Positions 34,276 through 42,861 of a stretch of 64,000 nucleotides of DNA are shown one piece after another. Position 1 is the stretch's first letter. Every line of letters begins with the position of its first letter. The DNA is from Acidobacteriota bacterium (GTDB lineage: Bacteria > Acidobacteriota > Terriglobia > Acidiferrales > UBA7541). Location: NCBI GenBank assembly GCA_013289665.1, contig JABCZN010000001.1, forward strand, positions 186,001 through 250,000, written 5' to 3'. A model generated the notes under the pieces. That model worked only from the letters and a program-made list of their open reading frames with translations, ran no database searches and was not told the DNA's origin. A program made the translations under genes and the position numbers.

Positions 34276-34350
34276 AGGGGCGGGGCTTGCCCCGCCCTCC
34301 TGGGTTTCTCTTGCTGTTGTAGCGGCCGCCTTTTGAGCCGGGCCGTTCTT
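34276..34350. repeat. Compound intergenic repeat (C + E) between dps and argS
   Basis: GGGGCGGGGCTTGCCCCGCC hairpin followed by the linker TGGGTTTCTCTTGCTGTTGT and AGCGGCCGCC. It lies between convergent genes, where it could serve both as terminator. Confidence 0.7.
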
Positions 34351-34364
34351 GCCGAACGCGCCCT

Positions 34365-36419
34365 CTACATCTTCTCCGGCGCCTCAATCCCCAAAAGTCC
34401 CAACGCCAAGACCAGCTGCCGCTCCACCAATTCCGTCAACCCCAGCAGAAACGCCCGCTTCTCCTCATCCGCTTCCGACAAAATATGGTGCTTGTGATAG
34501 AAATTATTGAACGCCTGCGCCAGCTGAAACGCATACTTCGACACAAACGCCGGCTCCTGCGCCCCAATCGCCGCGTCCACAGCGTAATCCAGCGACCCCG
34601 AAGCCAGAAGCACTTCCCAAATCGTATTGCTTTCGGGCCCCTCCATAATTTTCTTCAGCGACGCGTTCTCTTCGGGTGTCTGCAGGTCGGCGCTCAATTT
34701 CATTTCAAGCCCGCTTGCCTCCTCCACCCCACGGTCCTGCCCCTTGCGCCGAATCCCCCGGATCCGCACAATCGCGTACTGGCAATACGGCCCGGTCTCG
34801 CCCTCCGCGCTCAACGCATCCTCAAAATCAAACGCAATGATGGTGTTCCGCGTCACCTTCAGCAGGAAAAATCGCAGTGCGCCAACTGCCAGCGCGTTCG
34901 CCGTCTGCTTCAGTTCAGTCCCAGCCATCTCCGCGTGCTTCTGCAAAACCCGCGCCGCCGCCGCCGCCAGCATGCGGGTGATCAAATCATCCGCCTTGAC
35001 GCCGAACCCTTTTCTTCCGCTCACCTCGACGTAAGGCCGCTTCGCATCCTCCGCCGACAATTCATATCCCATCTCCGCCGCACACCGAGGCGTCAGCGCC
35101 ACAATCTCGTAATCAAAGTGAATCGAATTCTCCGCTTCCTTCGTATGTCCCAGCGCCCGCAATCCTTCCGCCACAACTTCCTGCAAATAGGCCTGCCTCG
35201 CGTCAATCACGTTATAAACCGCTTCGGCTCCTCCGAAGTGCGGGGTGCCCGCTTCGTTCGGCCCTGCAGTCGTGGCCCACAATTCTTTCCCGTCCGGAGG
35301 ATTCGGCCACCTGCGGTAATGGAAATCTTTTCCCAGCAGCCCGAATTTCCAAAGCTGGTAAGCAATATCTTTCCCAACATAAGTAACCGTCCCGTTCGAC
35401 CGCACAATAATCTTTGACTGGTCCTCATCATCGGGATTAGATGCTTCGCTCAAGCCACTCTTTTCATTTACCTCATTTACCTCCTTTAGATCCTTTACCT
35501 CATTCCCCCAAGGCATCACCCAGCAACCCGCGTTCTTCCCGCTCGTCGCCAGCTGGATCGCCCCGCTGGCCTTCAATTTCTCAAACGCCGCATCCCAGAA
35601 ATGAAGATGCAGAATCTCGCTCTCCCGCGCCAGTAGTTCGTAAGAAATGTCCAGCCGCGCCATCGTCCGCAAATGAAATCCCACCACGGCGTCGGCAATC
35701 ACCGTGGCCATCTCCGCGGTTTCGCCCCCGCCTGCTTCGATTACCTTCAACGTCTCCCCGCGCAACCGCCCCGCGCGCACTTTATCTTCCTCAAAAAATT
35801 GGGTGGCTTTTGCGTAAAGATCCCAGCACAAGTAATCGAAATTCTTGCCCGCCGCCAGCGCCTTCACCTCCGCCAGCGATTTCTTCTCCATCTCCTCAAA
35901 CGCGATCACCACGTCCGCCACCTGCACCCCGGTGTTGTCAATGTAGTTCTGCACCGCCACATCGTTCCCGGTATGCCGCAGCAGCCGCACCATCGTGTCC
36001 CCTAGCACCGCATTCCGCAGGTGTCCGATGTGTGCCGCCTTGTTCGGATTGATGCTGGTATGCTCGACGATCACTTTCTTGCGCGCGCTTGCCGCGAGTC
36101 CGGCCAAAGCCTCGCCCGCTTCCTTGCGCGTCCTCTCCCAGAACCACGCCCGGTCAAAAAATACATTCAGATATCCCGCCCCCGCAACCTCGACCCGCGC
36201 AATGCCCGCAATCTTCGGCAGGGAATTGGCAATCTCCTGCGCAATTTGCCGCGGCGCCTTCTTCAAACGTTTCGCCAGCTCAAAACACACCGGAGACGCA
36301 GCCTCCCCCATCTCCAGTTTTGGCGGCCGCTCCAGCACCACCGAAAGTTCCACTCCATATTTCTCTCGGATATGCCCGGCCAGCGTTTCCCGCAGCCGCT
36401 TCAGAAGTGTTAGGTACAC
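34365..36419 (-). CDS. argS: Arginyl-tRNA synthetase
   Basis: Class I synthetase that charges tRNA-Arg. 684 residues, about a hundred more than E. coli ArgS. The start is GTG 36419. The HIGH motif is in SINPNKAAHIGHLRNAVLGDTMVRLL; the N-terminal ADD domain and the C-terminal anticodon-binding helical domain (YCQYAIVRIRGI, AFQLAQAFNNFYHKHHIL) are present. Part of the extra length is a low-complexity stretch, NEVKDLKEVNEVNEKSG, encoded by an A/T-rich imperfect tandem repeat (35461-35505). The KMSK-like motif is not obvious, as in many ArgS. It is convergent with dps. Confidence 0.97.
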   Translation of the reverse strand: MYLTLLKRLRETLAGHIREKYGVELSVVLERPPKLEMGEAASPVCFELAKRLKKAPRQIAQEIANSLPKIAGIARVEVAGAGYLNVFFDRAWFWERTRKEAGEALAGLAASARKKVIVEHTSINPNKAAHIGHLRNAVLGDTMVRLLRHTGNDVAVQNYIDNTGVQVADVVIAFEEMEKKSLAEVKALAAGKNFDYLCWDLYAKATQFFEEDKVRAGRLRGETLKVIEAGGGETAEMATVIADAVVGFHLRTMARLDISYELLARESEILHLHFWDAAFEKLKASGAIQLATSGKNAGCWVMPWGNEVKDLKEVNEVNEKSGLSEASNPDDEDQSKIIVRSNGTVTYVGKDIAYQLWKFGLLGKDFHYRRWPNPPDGKELWATTAGPNEAGTPHFGGAEAVYNVIDARQAYLQEVVAEGLRALGHTKEAENSIHFDYEIVALTPRCAAEMGYELSAEDAKRPYVEVSGRKGFGVKADDLITRMLAAAAARVLQKHAEMAGTELKQTANALAVGALRFFLLKVTRNTIIAFDFEDALSAEGETGPYCQYAIVRIRGIRRKGQDRGVEEASGLEMKLSADLQTPEENASLKKIMEGPESNTIWEVLLASGSLDYAVDAAIGAQEPAFVSKYAFQLAQAFNNFYHKHHILSEADEEKRAFLLGLTELVERQLVLALGLLGIEAPEKM

Positions 36420-36843
36420 AGCGCCTCAGTCAAATCGGAATTGAGACCCGGAATTTCCCAGTATAGCAGCCACCGCCCGCCCTTCGATTTATACTCTCCC
36501 TGCCTCATGAATGCCACACGCGGTAGGTACGGAGATGAATAATGCGCACGGGAAAAAAAGGAATGACCCCAGCGTTGCCATGATCAACATTCGACGCGGG
36601 GAACCGGATGCAACCTTGTTTCAGATTCCCACCAGATACCGAATCGTAGAACGGGTGAACGAACTCGGTGTGCGAACAGGCGTGGGAGTGATTGGCGGGG
36701 TCAGCGTGGTCGCTCCGGCCGAACAAATTATTCTTCCAGATAAACCTTGAAGCCTGTTGAATTCTGAACGCCGGGCCGCGGCACTTCCGCTGGCGCCAAC
36801 TCCCGCGGACAAGTGTGAGGTAGAATGCTTGCCCGGAGGCCAC
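36420..36843. other. Gap with a secreted-protein remnant upstream of the amidase
   Basis: 424 bases. The middle holds the fragment described separately; bases 36833-36843 carry the amidase ribosome-binding site GGAGG. Reverse-strand ORFs here show no recognisable content. Confidence 0.4.
36582..36750 (+). pseudogene. C-terminal remnant of a secreted DUF4412-like protein
   Basis: Within the 79-codon ORF at 36511-36750, INIRRGEPDATLFQIPTRY and the following RIVERVNE resemble the end of a family of secreted proteins common in Acidobacteriota, which finish with a NIKRGEPDPxLFxVPxxY pattern. No N-terminal part or signal peptide is found upstream, where argS begins on the other strand. I read it as the leftover of a deleted gene. 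The comparison is from memory, not a search. Confidence 0.35.
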
Positions 36844-38658
36844 ATGGCAAAAACACGGCGAGAATTTTTGGCGGAAACGGCAGTTGGCTTGGCAGCAGCA
36901 GCGGCGAGCGCGGCAGGCGTTGCGCCAGCGGAAGCGCAAGACCCTACTCAGCAGCAGCCCGCGGGTGCGCCCCCCGCATTCGGCACCGGTCCCGGTGTTG
37001 GCCCTCAAGTTTCCGTCAATACCTTCACTGAAGCCGAAAAGCTAGTTCAAATCGAGCTCAGCAAGCCACAACTCGAAATGGCCGCCTCCAGCTGGCGCGG
37101 AAATCTCGCCTCGGTCTACGAGCGCCGCACCGGCCCCCACAAATTAGACTTGCCCTCGTCAGTCGCTCCCTACTCCAGTTGGAATCCCGTCCTCCCCGGA
37201 CGCAAAGCTGGCCCCGAACGCGACCAGTTCATCCGCAGCAAATCCGATCAGGGCCCGCTCCCCAAAAACGAAGATGAAATCGCCTTCGCTCCCGTCACCC
37301 GCCTCTCCCGCTGGGTAGAGACGCGCCAAATCACTTCCGAGCACCTCACGCAGATTTATCTAAAGCGCCTCGAGCAGTTCAATCCCAAGCTACGCTGTGT
37401 CATCACGCTCACCAAAGATCTGGCTCTCGCGCAGGCGAAGCAAGCCGATGCCGAAATCGCCGCCGGAAAATATCGTGGCCCGCTCCATGGCATCCCCTGG
37501 GGCGGAAAAGATCTTCTCGACACGGCAGGAATCCCCACCACCTATGGTGCGGAGCCATATCGAAACCGCATCCCAAAAGACGACGCCGCTGTAGTCAAAC
37601 GCCTGAACGCCGCGGGCGCCGTTCTCGTCGCAAAACTCAGCCTCGGCGCCCTCGCCCTCAACGACATCTGGTTCGGCGGCCAAACCGTGAATCCCTGGCT
37701 CCTCGAAGAAGGCGCGTCTGGATCCAGCGCCGGACCCGGCGCCGCCACGGCCGCGGGACTCGTTGGCTTTTCTATCGGCAGCGAAACCGGCGGCAGCATC
37801 GTTTCCCCCAGCATGCGCTGCGGCATCACCGGCTTGCGCCCCACCTACGGGCGCGTCCCGCGCACCGGCGCGATGACCCTCTGCTGGTCACTCGACAAAC
37901 TCGGCCCCATGACGCGTAGCGTCGAAGACGCGCTGCTCGTTCTCAACGCCATCTCCGGCCCCGATCCCGGCGATTTGCAAAGTGTCCCCAGCAAACTCGA
38001 CTACGACGCGGACGCCAGCATCAAAGGTATCCGCGTCGGCTATTTCCCCAAATGGATGAAAGAACCGCCCGCTACAGATGTAGACCGCGCCGCGCTGGAA
38101 ACAGTTAAAAAAGTCGGCATGGTGCCCGTGGAAGTTTCCATTCCCGACTGGCCTTATCAATCCCTAAATCTCATTCTCTTCGCCGAAGGCGCCGCCGCCT
38201 TCGAAGAGCTCACCCTAAGCGGCGAAGCCGACCAACTCAAAGTTCAAACCTACGACGCCTGGCCAAACCTCTTCCGCCAGTCGCGCTTCTTGTCCGCGGT
38301 GGATTTTGTGCAGACCGATCGCCTGCGCCGCAGGGTCGCTGAAGAAATGGCCCGCGTCTTTTCCGAAGTGGACCTGCTCCTCGTTCCCTCGCTCCGCGAC
38401 GAAATGCTCACCATCACCAACTTCACCGGCCAGCCTTCGCTCACCATGCGCGCCGGTTTCGTCGAAGTCGCCGAAGCCCGCACCGACTGGGCCCCGGACC
38501 CCAGCCGTCCCCTGCCAAAGTTTTCCCCGCCGCGCCGCGTTCCCCACGGCGTCACCCTGATCGGCCGCCTCTTCGAAGAAGGCACCCTCGGCCGCGCCGG
38601 CCTCGCTCTCGAGCGCGCCTTCAACGTCGTCGCCGAGCACCCAAAGGGATTCGAGTAG
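36844..38658 (+). CDS. Tat-exported amidase (amidase signature family)
   Basis: 604 residues from ATG 36844, preceded by GGAGG. The N terminus MAKTRREFLAETAVGLAAAAA is a twin-arginine signal with the RRxFL motif, so the folded enzyme is exported. The amidase Ser-cisSer-Lys triad is visible: Lys in HGIPWGGKDLLD, and the two Ser in GASGSSAGPGAATAAG and GSETGGSIVSPS. GatA is a cytoplasmic relative, but the Tat signal rules that role out. The natural amide is unknown. The C-terminal part is divergent and Pro-rich. The stop is 16 bases from the convergent unknown gene. Confidence 0.9.
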   Translation: MAKTRREFLAETAVGLAAAAASAAGVAPAEAQDPTQQQPAGAPPAFGTGPGVGPQVSVNTFTEAEKLVQIELSKPQLEMAASSWRGNLASVYERRTGPHKLDLPSSVAPYSSWNPVLPGRKAGPERDQFIRSKSDQGPLPKNEDEIAFAPVTRLSRWVETRQITSEHLTQIYLKRLEQFNPKLRCVITLTKDLALAQAKQADAEIAAGKYRGPLHGIPWGGKDLLDTAGIPTTYGAEPYRNRIPKDDAAVVKRLNAAGAVLVAKLSLGALALNDIWFGGQTVNPWLLEEGASGSSAGPGAATAAGLVGFSIGSETGGSIVSPSMRCGITGLRPTYGRVPRTGAMTLCWSLDKLGPMTRSVEDALLVLNAISGPDPGDLQSVPSKLDYDADASIKGIRVGYFPKWMKEPPATDVDRAALETVKKVGMVPVEVSIPDWPYQSLNLILFAEGAAAFEELTLSGEADQLKVQTYDAWPNLFRQSRFLSAVDFVQTDRLRRRVAEEMARVFSEVDLLLVPSLRDEMLTITNFTGQPSLTMRAGFVEVAEARTDWAPDPSRPLPKFSPPRRVPHGVTLIGRLFEEGTLGRAGLALERAFNVVAEHPKGFE

Positions 38659-38674
38659 CGTAAAAATTCCGAAC

Positions 38675-39127
38675 TTAGCCGGCAGGTGCTTTTGCGGGAG
38701 CCGCCGGCAAGTCATCCCTCACCTCAAACTCCACCACATCCCCCGCATACGACCCACCTGCGGCCGGCTTGTAGTACACAATCGTCCGGTGTCCCTCCAG
38801 GTAGTGGCAAAAATTAATGTGATCCTGCCCGTACCAGAGCGAGTCGGAGTATCCCCACAGATATCGCCCCGTGGAATGAAAGGTTAATGTTTGCCCACCC
38901 TGCGCAAGGCTGAGCGACCAGTTCGCATTGTCCCCGCACGTCGAGCCCTTCAGTATTCCCTCGGCCCGTAGAGTCTCCTTCGGATTCCAGTGCGGAACCA
39001 CCTCACCCGCCGGACGCTCCGATTCCGGCACGCTGTTCCAAAGCTCCACTGCTTCATTGTGGTCTGCCCCGAACCACCGGTCGGCCACAAACTTCGCGTA
39101 GTCCGCCGCCTGCCTTCCACGTCCCAT
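38675..39127 (-). CDS. Protein of unknown function downstream of cytochrome P450
   Basis: 150 residues from ATG 39127; the 254-codon ORF in the track overlaps the P450 gene and its first 100 residues are not convincing. No family recognised. The aromatic-rich middle (TGRYLWGYSDSLWYGQDHINFC, then HYLEGHRTIVYYKP) looks like a beta-rich fold, and the end is Ala/Pro-rich. It has no signal peptide and a weak ribosome-binding site. It lies 71 bases after the P450 stop on the same strand, so the two may be co-transcribed. Confidence 0.6.
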   Translation of the reverse strand: MGRGRQAADYAKFVADRWFGADHNEAVELWNSVPESERPAGEVVPHWNPKETLRAEGILKGSTCGDNANWSLSLAQGGQTLTFHSTGRYLWGYSDSLWYGQDHINFCHYLEGHRTIVYYKPAAGGSYAGDVVEFEVRDDLPAAPAKAPAG

Positions 39128-39198
39128 CCGCAGCAGTACAGAGGAATTCGAATGCCAGCTAGAGAAGAGTTGAGATGTGTCATGCCCGCTCTTAAGAC

Positions 39199-40560
39199 TC
39201 AGGTGCGGCGATGCAACTGCATCGACAGCCCGTATTTCGGGCGCAGCGTGATGCTGAAAAATGGCGTAACCATCGCATCCGGCCCAAGCGTAAACCGATA
39301 GCGCTGCGCAATCGTCGCCAGCAGCAGCGTCGCCTCCATCATCGCGAATCCTGCGCCAATGCACACGCGCGGGCCTCCCCCAAAAGGGAAGTACGCGAAC
39401 CGCGGGATGCGCCCCTTTCGAATCGGGTCGTCGCGCCACCGCTCCGGGTCAAACCGTTCCGGATCCGGAAAAAACCGCGCATCGCGATGCGTCACCCACT
39501 GCATCATGAAAACATTTGTGCCCGCCCGAATGCGGTATCCGCCCACCTCAAAATCCCCCAATGCGCGCCGCCCGACTCCCCACGCCGGTGGATACAACCG
39601 CATCGATTCCTTGAGCACCATCTCCGTGTAGGGAAGCAGCGGCAAATCCGCCAGCGCCGGCGCCCGCCCGGCCAGCACTGAATCCAGTTCCGCGGCCAAT
39701 GCCTTCTCAACGTCCGGATATTGCGAAAGCAGATACCACGTCCACGTCAGCGCGTTCGCTGTCGTCTCGTGCCCCGCGATGAACAGCGTCATCACTTCTT
39801 CGCGCAATTGGTCGTCGCTCATGCGCTCGCCCCGTTCGTTCCGCGCGTCCAGCAGCCGTTGCAGCAAATCATTTGCCGGAGTCTTGCTCGCCCGCCGCTC
39901 CCGGATGATCGATAGGACGATGTTGTCGAGCCGCTTCTTCGAACGCATCAGACGCGGCGTTTTCGGAATCGGAAAGCGGTCCGGCAGCAAAAAAGAAAGC
40001 GCCGCCTGCGTGAAAAACCTCTCCATCACTGCAGTCACTTCCTCGCCAATCGTCTGCGCTTCGTGGCCAACTTTCGCGCCAAACAGCGCTTTCGCTACGA
40101 TGTCCAGCGCCAGCTCCCCCATCTCATGGTGCAGGTCGCGGTTCTCCCCATCCTTCCAGCGAGCCAAGTGCGCCGCCGCCGAATCGGCCATAATTTCCGC
40201 ATAGATTGCGATATTTTCATGCCGAAACCCGGGCTGGACCAGTTGCCGCTGCCCTTGCCACGAAGCCCCTTCATTCGTCAGCAAACCATTGCCCAAAAAG
40301 AATTTAAACGCAGCGTAATCCCGCGATTTGTGAAAATTCGCCGCGTTCTTGACGAGCACGGCCTCAATGTAGTCTGGATGAGTAAGCTGGCAGATAGGAA
40401 CATGCAGAAAGCGGTAGCAGACAACGTCGCCATATTCCCGCGCGCAGCGTTCCGAATGCCCCGGCCAGCTGCGTGCCAATTCGCGCGCGCTCCCCAGCAA
40501 GAAATTTTCCTTCGGCCCCGGAGGCGAGGGAAGTTGTGAAGCCATCACCGCGTGCGCCAT
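39199..40560 (-). CDS. Cytochrome P450
   Basis: 453 residues from ATG 40560 (an ATG 15 bases later is also possible). Haem-thiolate monooxygenase. Visible: the I-helix oxygen-binding motif AGHETTANALTW, the K-helix ExxR in LKESMRLYPPAWG, the PERFDPERW motif and the haem-ligand loop FPFGGGPRVCIGAGFA with the proximal Cys. The pattern resembles CYP4/CYP102/CYP110-like enzymes that hydroxylate fatty acids or alkanes; the substrate is inference. There is no ferredoxin or reductase next to it, so electrons come from elsewhere. Confidence 0.95.
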   Translation of the reverse strand: MAHAVMASQLPSPPGPKENFLLGSARELARSWPGHSERCAREYGDVVCYRFLHVPICQLTHPDYIEAVLVKNAANFHKSRDYAAFKFFLGNGLLTNEGASWQGQRQLVQPGFRHENIAIYAEIMADSAAAHLARWKDGENRDLHHEMGELALDIVAKALFGAKVGHEAQTIGEEVTAVMERFFTQAALSFLLPDRFPIPKTPRLMRSKKRLDNIVLSIIRERRASKTPANDLLQRLLDARNERGERMSDDQLREEVMTLFIAGHETTANALTWTWYLLSQYPDVEKALAAELDSVLAGRAPALADLPLLPYTEMVLKESMRLYPPAWGVGRRALGDFEVGGYRIRAGTNVFMMQWVTHRDARFFPDPERFDPERWRDDPIRKGRIPRFAYFPFGGGPRVCIGAGFAMMEATLLLATIAQRYRFTLGPDAMVTPFFSITLRPKYGLSMQLHRRT

Positions 40561-40672
40561 CTCTAGAGTGTATCCTTTTGCGGCGCGCGGGAGAACCGGG
40601 GAGAACCGGCGGTGACCGGACACGACGCGCTTATTCGTCTATAATCCGCTGGAGCATTTCGGCCAGCGCAAC

Positions 40673-40690
40673 GGCCACCTTCAGGTGGCC
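40673..40690. repeat. Intergenic hairpin, family A
   Basis: GGCCACCTTCAGGTGGCC, perfect eight-base arms around TC. It lies between the divergent P450 and CocE/NonD hydrolase. Copies: 22160, 24516, 54073 (one mismatch) and 63829. Confidence 0.75.
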
Positions 40691-40774
40691 CCGCTCTCTC
40701 GGTTGAGGGCCGAACCCGTATTCAGAACAATTACCAAAGATCTGTTTCGCCCGACCGGCGAGGGAGAGAGTCGG

Positions 40775-42763
40775 ATGATCTGTAGCGTATCGAACATCAG
40801 AGCTTGGGTGAGATTTCTGGCAACCGCAACTTTTGGAGTGCTTTTATCCATTTCCGCGCAGCTACCAATCGCAGCGCAGAAGAACGACAACTCGACTCTC
40901 CCCGGCGAAACGCCCGCCCATTTCCAGCCCGTCACCAGGGATTTCGACTTCGAACGCCGCGACGTAATGATCCTCATGCGCGACGGCGTAAAACTCCACA
41001 CGGTCATCCTCATACCCAGGGGCGCCAAAAACGCCCCCATCCTTCTCACTCGCACTCCCTACAACGCCGACGAACTGGTCAGCCACCGCGCCAGCTCGCA
41101 TCTCGGCCCCGTCCTTTGGGGCTACGACAACGCCACTGAAGTCATCGTCGAAGACGGCTACATCCGTGTCCTCCAGGACGTCCGTGGCAAGTACAACTCC
41201 GAAGGCGACTACGTAATGACACGCCCGCTTCACGGCCCGCTGAATCCTTCGCCCGTGGATCACTCCACCGACACCTACGACACCATTGACTGGCTCGTCA
41301 AAAATATTCCCGAAACCAACGGCAAAGTCGGAATCCTCGGAATTTCCTACGACGGCTTCACTCCGCTGATGGCGCTCGTCAATCCGCACCCAGCACTCAA
41401 AGTCGCCGTGCCGATGAATCCCATGGTCGACGGCTGGATGGGCGACGACTGGTTCCACAACGGCGCCTTCCGCCAGCAAAACCTGCCATACATCTACGAA
41501 CAGGAGGCCACCCAGAAGAACGAAGAGAAATGGTGGTCCGGCGTCCATGACGACTACGATCTTTATATGCGCGCGGGCTCGGCCGGCGAACTGGGCCGCG
41601 AACACGGCATGGAACAACTCGGCTTCTGGAAAAAACTGATCGAGCATCCCAGCTACGATTCCTGGTGGCAGCAACAGGCCATGGACAAAATTCTCGCCGC
41701 CCAGCCGCTCAAAGTTCCCACCATGGTTGTTGACAGCCTCTGGGATCAGGAGGATATCTACGGCGCTCCAGCTCTCTACAAGGCCCTCAAGCCCAAGGAC
41801 ACAGCCAACGACAAATTATTCCTCGTCCTCGGCCCGTGGCACCACGGCCAGGAAATCGAAGACGCCGGCACTCTGGGCGCACTGCATTTCAACAGCGACA
41901 CCGGCCTCTATTTCCGCCAGGAAATTCTTCGCCCATTCCTCGCTCGCTATCTGAAAGACGGCGCCCCGCAATCGGAAGTCGCGCCCGTAAACGCATTCGA
42001 AACCGGCACCAACCGCTGGCTGAAGCTGAGCAGTTGGCCTTCAGGCTGCCCATCCGGTTGCACCGTCAAACCCACGCCCCTGTATCTCGCCGCAGGACTG
42101 AGACTAAGTTTCGCCGCTCCCGGAAAAGACGACACGGCCTACGACGAGTACGTCTCCAATCCCGCCAAGCCTGTGCCATTCCGCGCGCGCCCGATTCAGC
42201 CAGTCGGCTACAGCGACGGAATGACCTGGGCCGAATGGCTTGTTGACGACCAGCGCGAAGCCTCCGGCCGCCCCGACGTGCTCACTTTCATTTCCGACGA
42301 ATTAAAAGAACCGCTCAAAATCAGCGGCCAACCCATCGCCAACTTGATCGCCTCCACCACCGGCACCGATTCCGACTGGGTCGTCAAACTCATTGACGTC
42401 TACCCCGACGAAGTCGCCGGCCAGCCTGCCATGGGCGGCTATGAACTGATGGTTGCCGCTGACATTTTCCGCGGCCGCTATCGCGAAAGTTTCGAAAATC
42501 CAAAATCCATTCCGCGCGACACTCCGCTCGTCTACCGCTTCGCCCTGCCAACGGCGAACCACGTCTTCTTGCCCGGCCACAAAGTAATGGTCCAGGTCCA
42601 ATCCAGTTGGTTCCCCCTCTACGATCGCAACCCGCAGACCTTCGTCCCCAACATCTTCTGGGCCAAGCCCGATGACTATCGCAAAGCCACCCAGCGCGTC
42701 TATCACACCCCGACCCAATTCAGCTTCATTGAATTACCAGTGGCCACCGCCAAAGAAAAGTAG
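40775..42763 (+). CDS. CocE/NonD family hydrolase, exported
   Basis: 662 residues from ATG 40775 after AGGGAGAGAG. A signal peptide (FLATATFGVLLSISAQLPIAA) sends it to the periplasm. The alpha/beta-hydrolase triad is visible: nucleophile Ser in GILGISYDGF, Asp in VVDSLWDQEDI and His in VLGPWHHGQEI. The C-terminal third is the jelly-roll domain of this family (LPGHKVMVQVQSSWFPLYDRNPQ). Members include cocaine esterase, alpha-amino acid ester hydrolases, glutaryl-7-ACA acylases and Xaa-Pro dipeptidyl peptidases; the HH in the His motif best fits the ester hydrolase/acylase group. Confidence 0.9.
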   Translation: MICSVSNIRAWVRFLATATFGVLLSISAQLPIAAQKNDNSTLPGETPAHFQPVTRDFDFERRDVMILMRDGVKLHTVILIPRGAKNAPILLTRTPYNADELVSHRASSHLGPVLWGYDNATEVIVEDGYIRVLQDVRGKYNSEGDYVMTRPLHGPLNPSPVDHSTDTYDTIDWLVKNIPETNGKVGILGISYDGFTPLMALVNPHPALKVAVPMNPMVDGWMGDDWFHNGAFRQQNLPYIYEQEATQKNEEKWWSGVHDDYDLYMRAGSAGELGREHGMEQLGFWKKLIEHPSYDSWWQQQAMDKILAAQPLKVPTMVVDSLWDQEDIYGAPALYKALKPKDTANDKLFLVLGPWHHGQEIEDAGTLGALHFNSDTGLYFRQEILRPFLARYLKDGAPQSEVAPVNAFETGTNRWLKLSSWPSGCPSGCTVKPTPLYLAAGLRLSFAAPGKDDTAYDEYVSNPAKPVPFRARPIQPVGYSDGMTWAEWLVDDQREASGRPDVLTFISDELKEPLKISGQPIANLIASTTGTDSDWVVKLIDVYPDEVAGQPAMGGYELMVAADIFRGRYRESFENPKSIPRDTPLVYRFALPTANHVFLPGHKVMVQVQSSWFPLYDRNPQTFVPNIFWAKPDDYRKATQRVYHTPTQFSFIELPVATAKEK

Positions 42764-42826
42764 CATAGGCTTTAGCCTGTGTTCTTCGCTTACTCCTGCC
42801 TTTGTGGGGCGGCTTTGGGCCGCCTC
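42764..42826. repeat. Compound intergenic repeat (D + C variant)
   Basis: CATAGGCTTTAGCCTGTG (family D), then a TTTGTGGGGCGGCTTTGGGC unit with CGCCTCTTGGG. It begins directly after the hydrolase stop and lies between convergent genes. Confidence 0.6.
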
Positions 42827-42861
42827 TTGGGTTTCCCCAAATCCGGTCTCGACCACTACCT

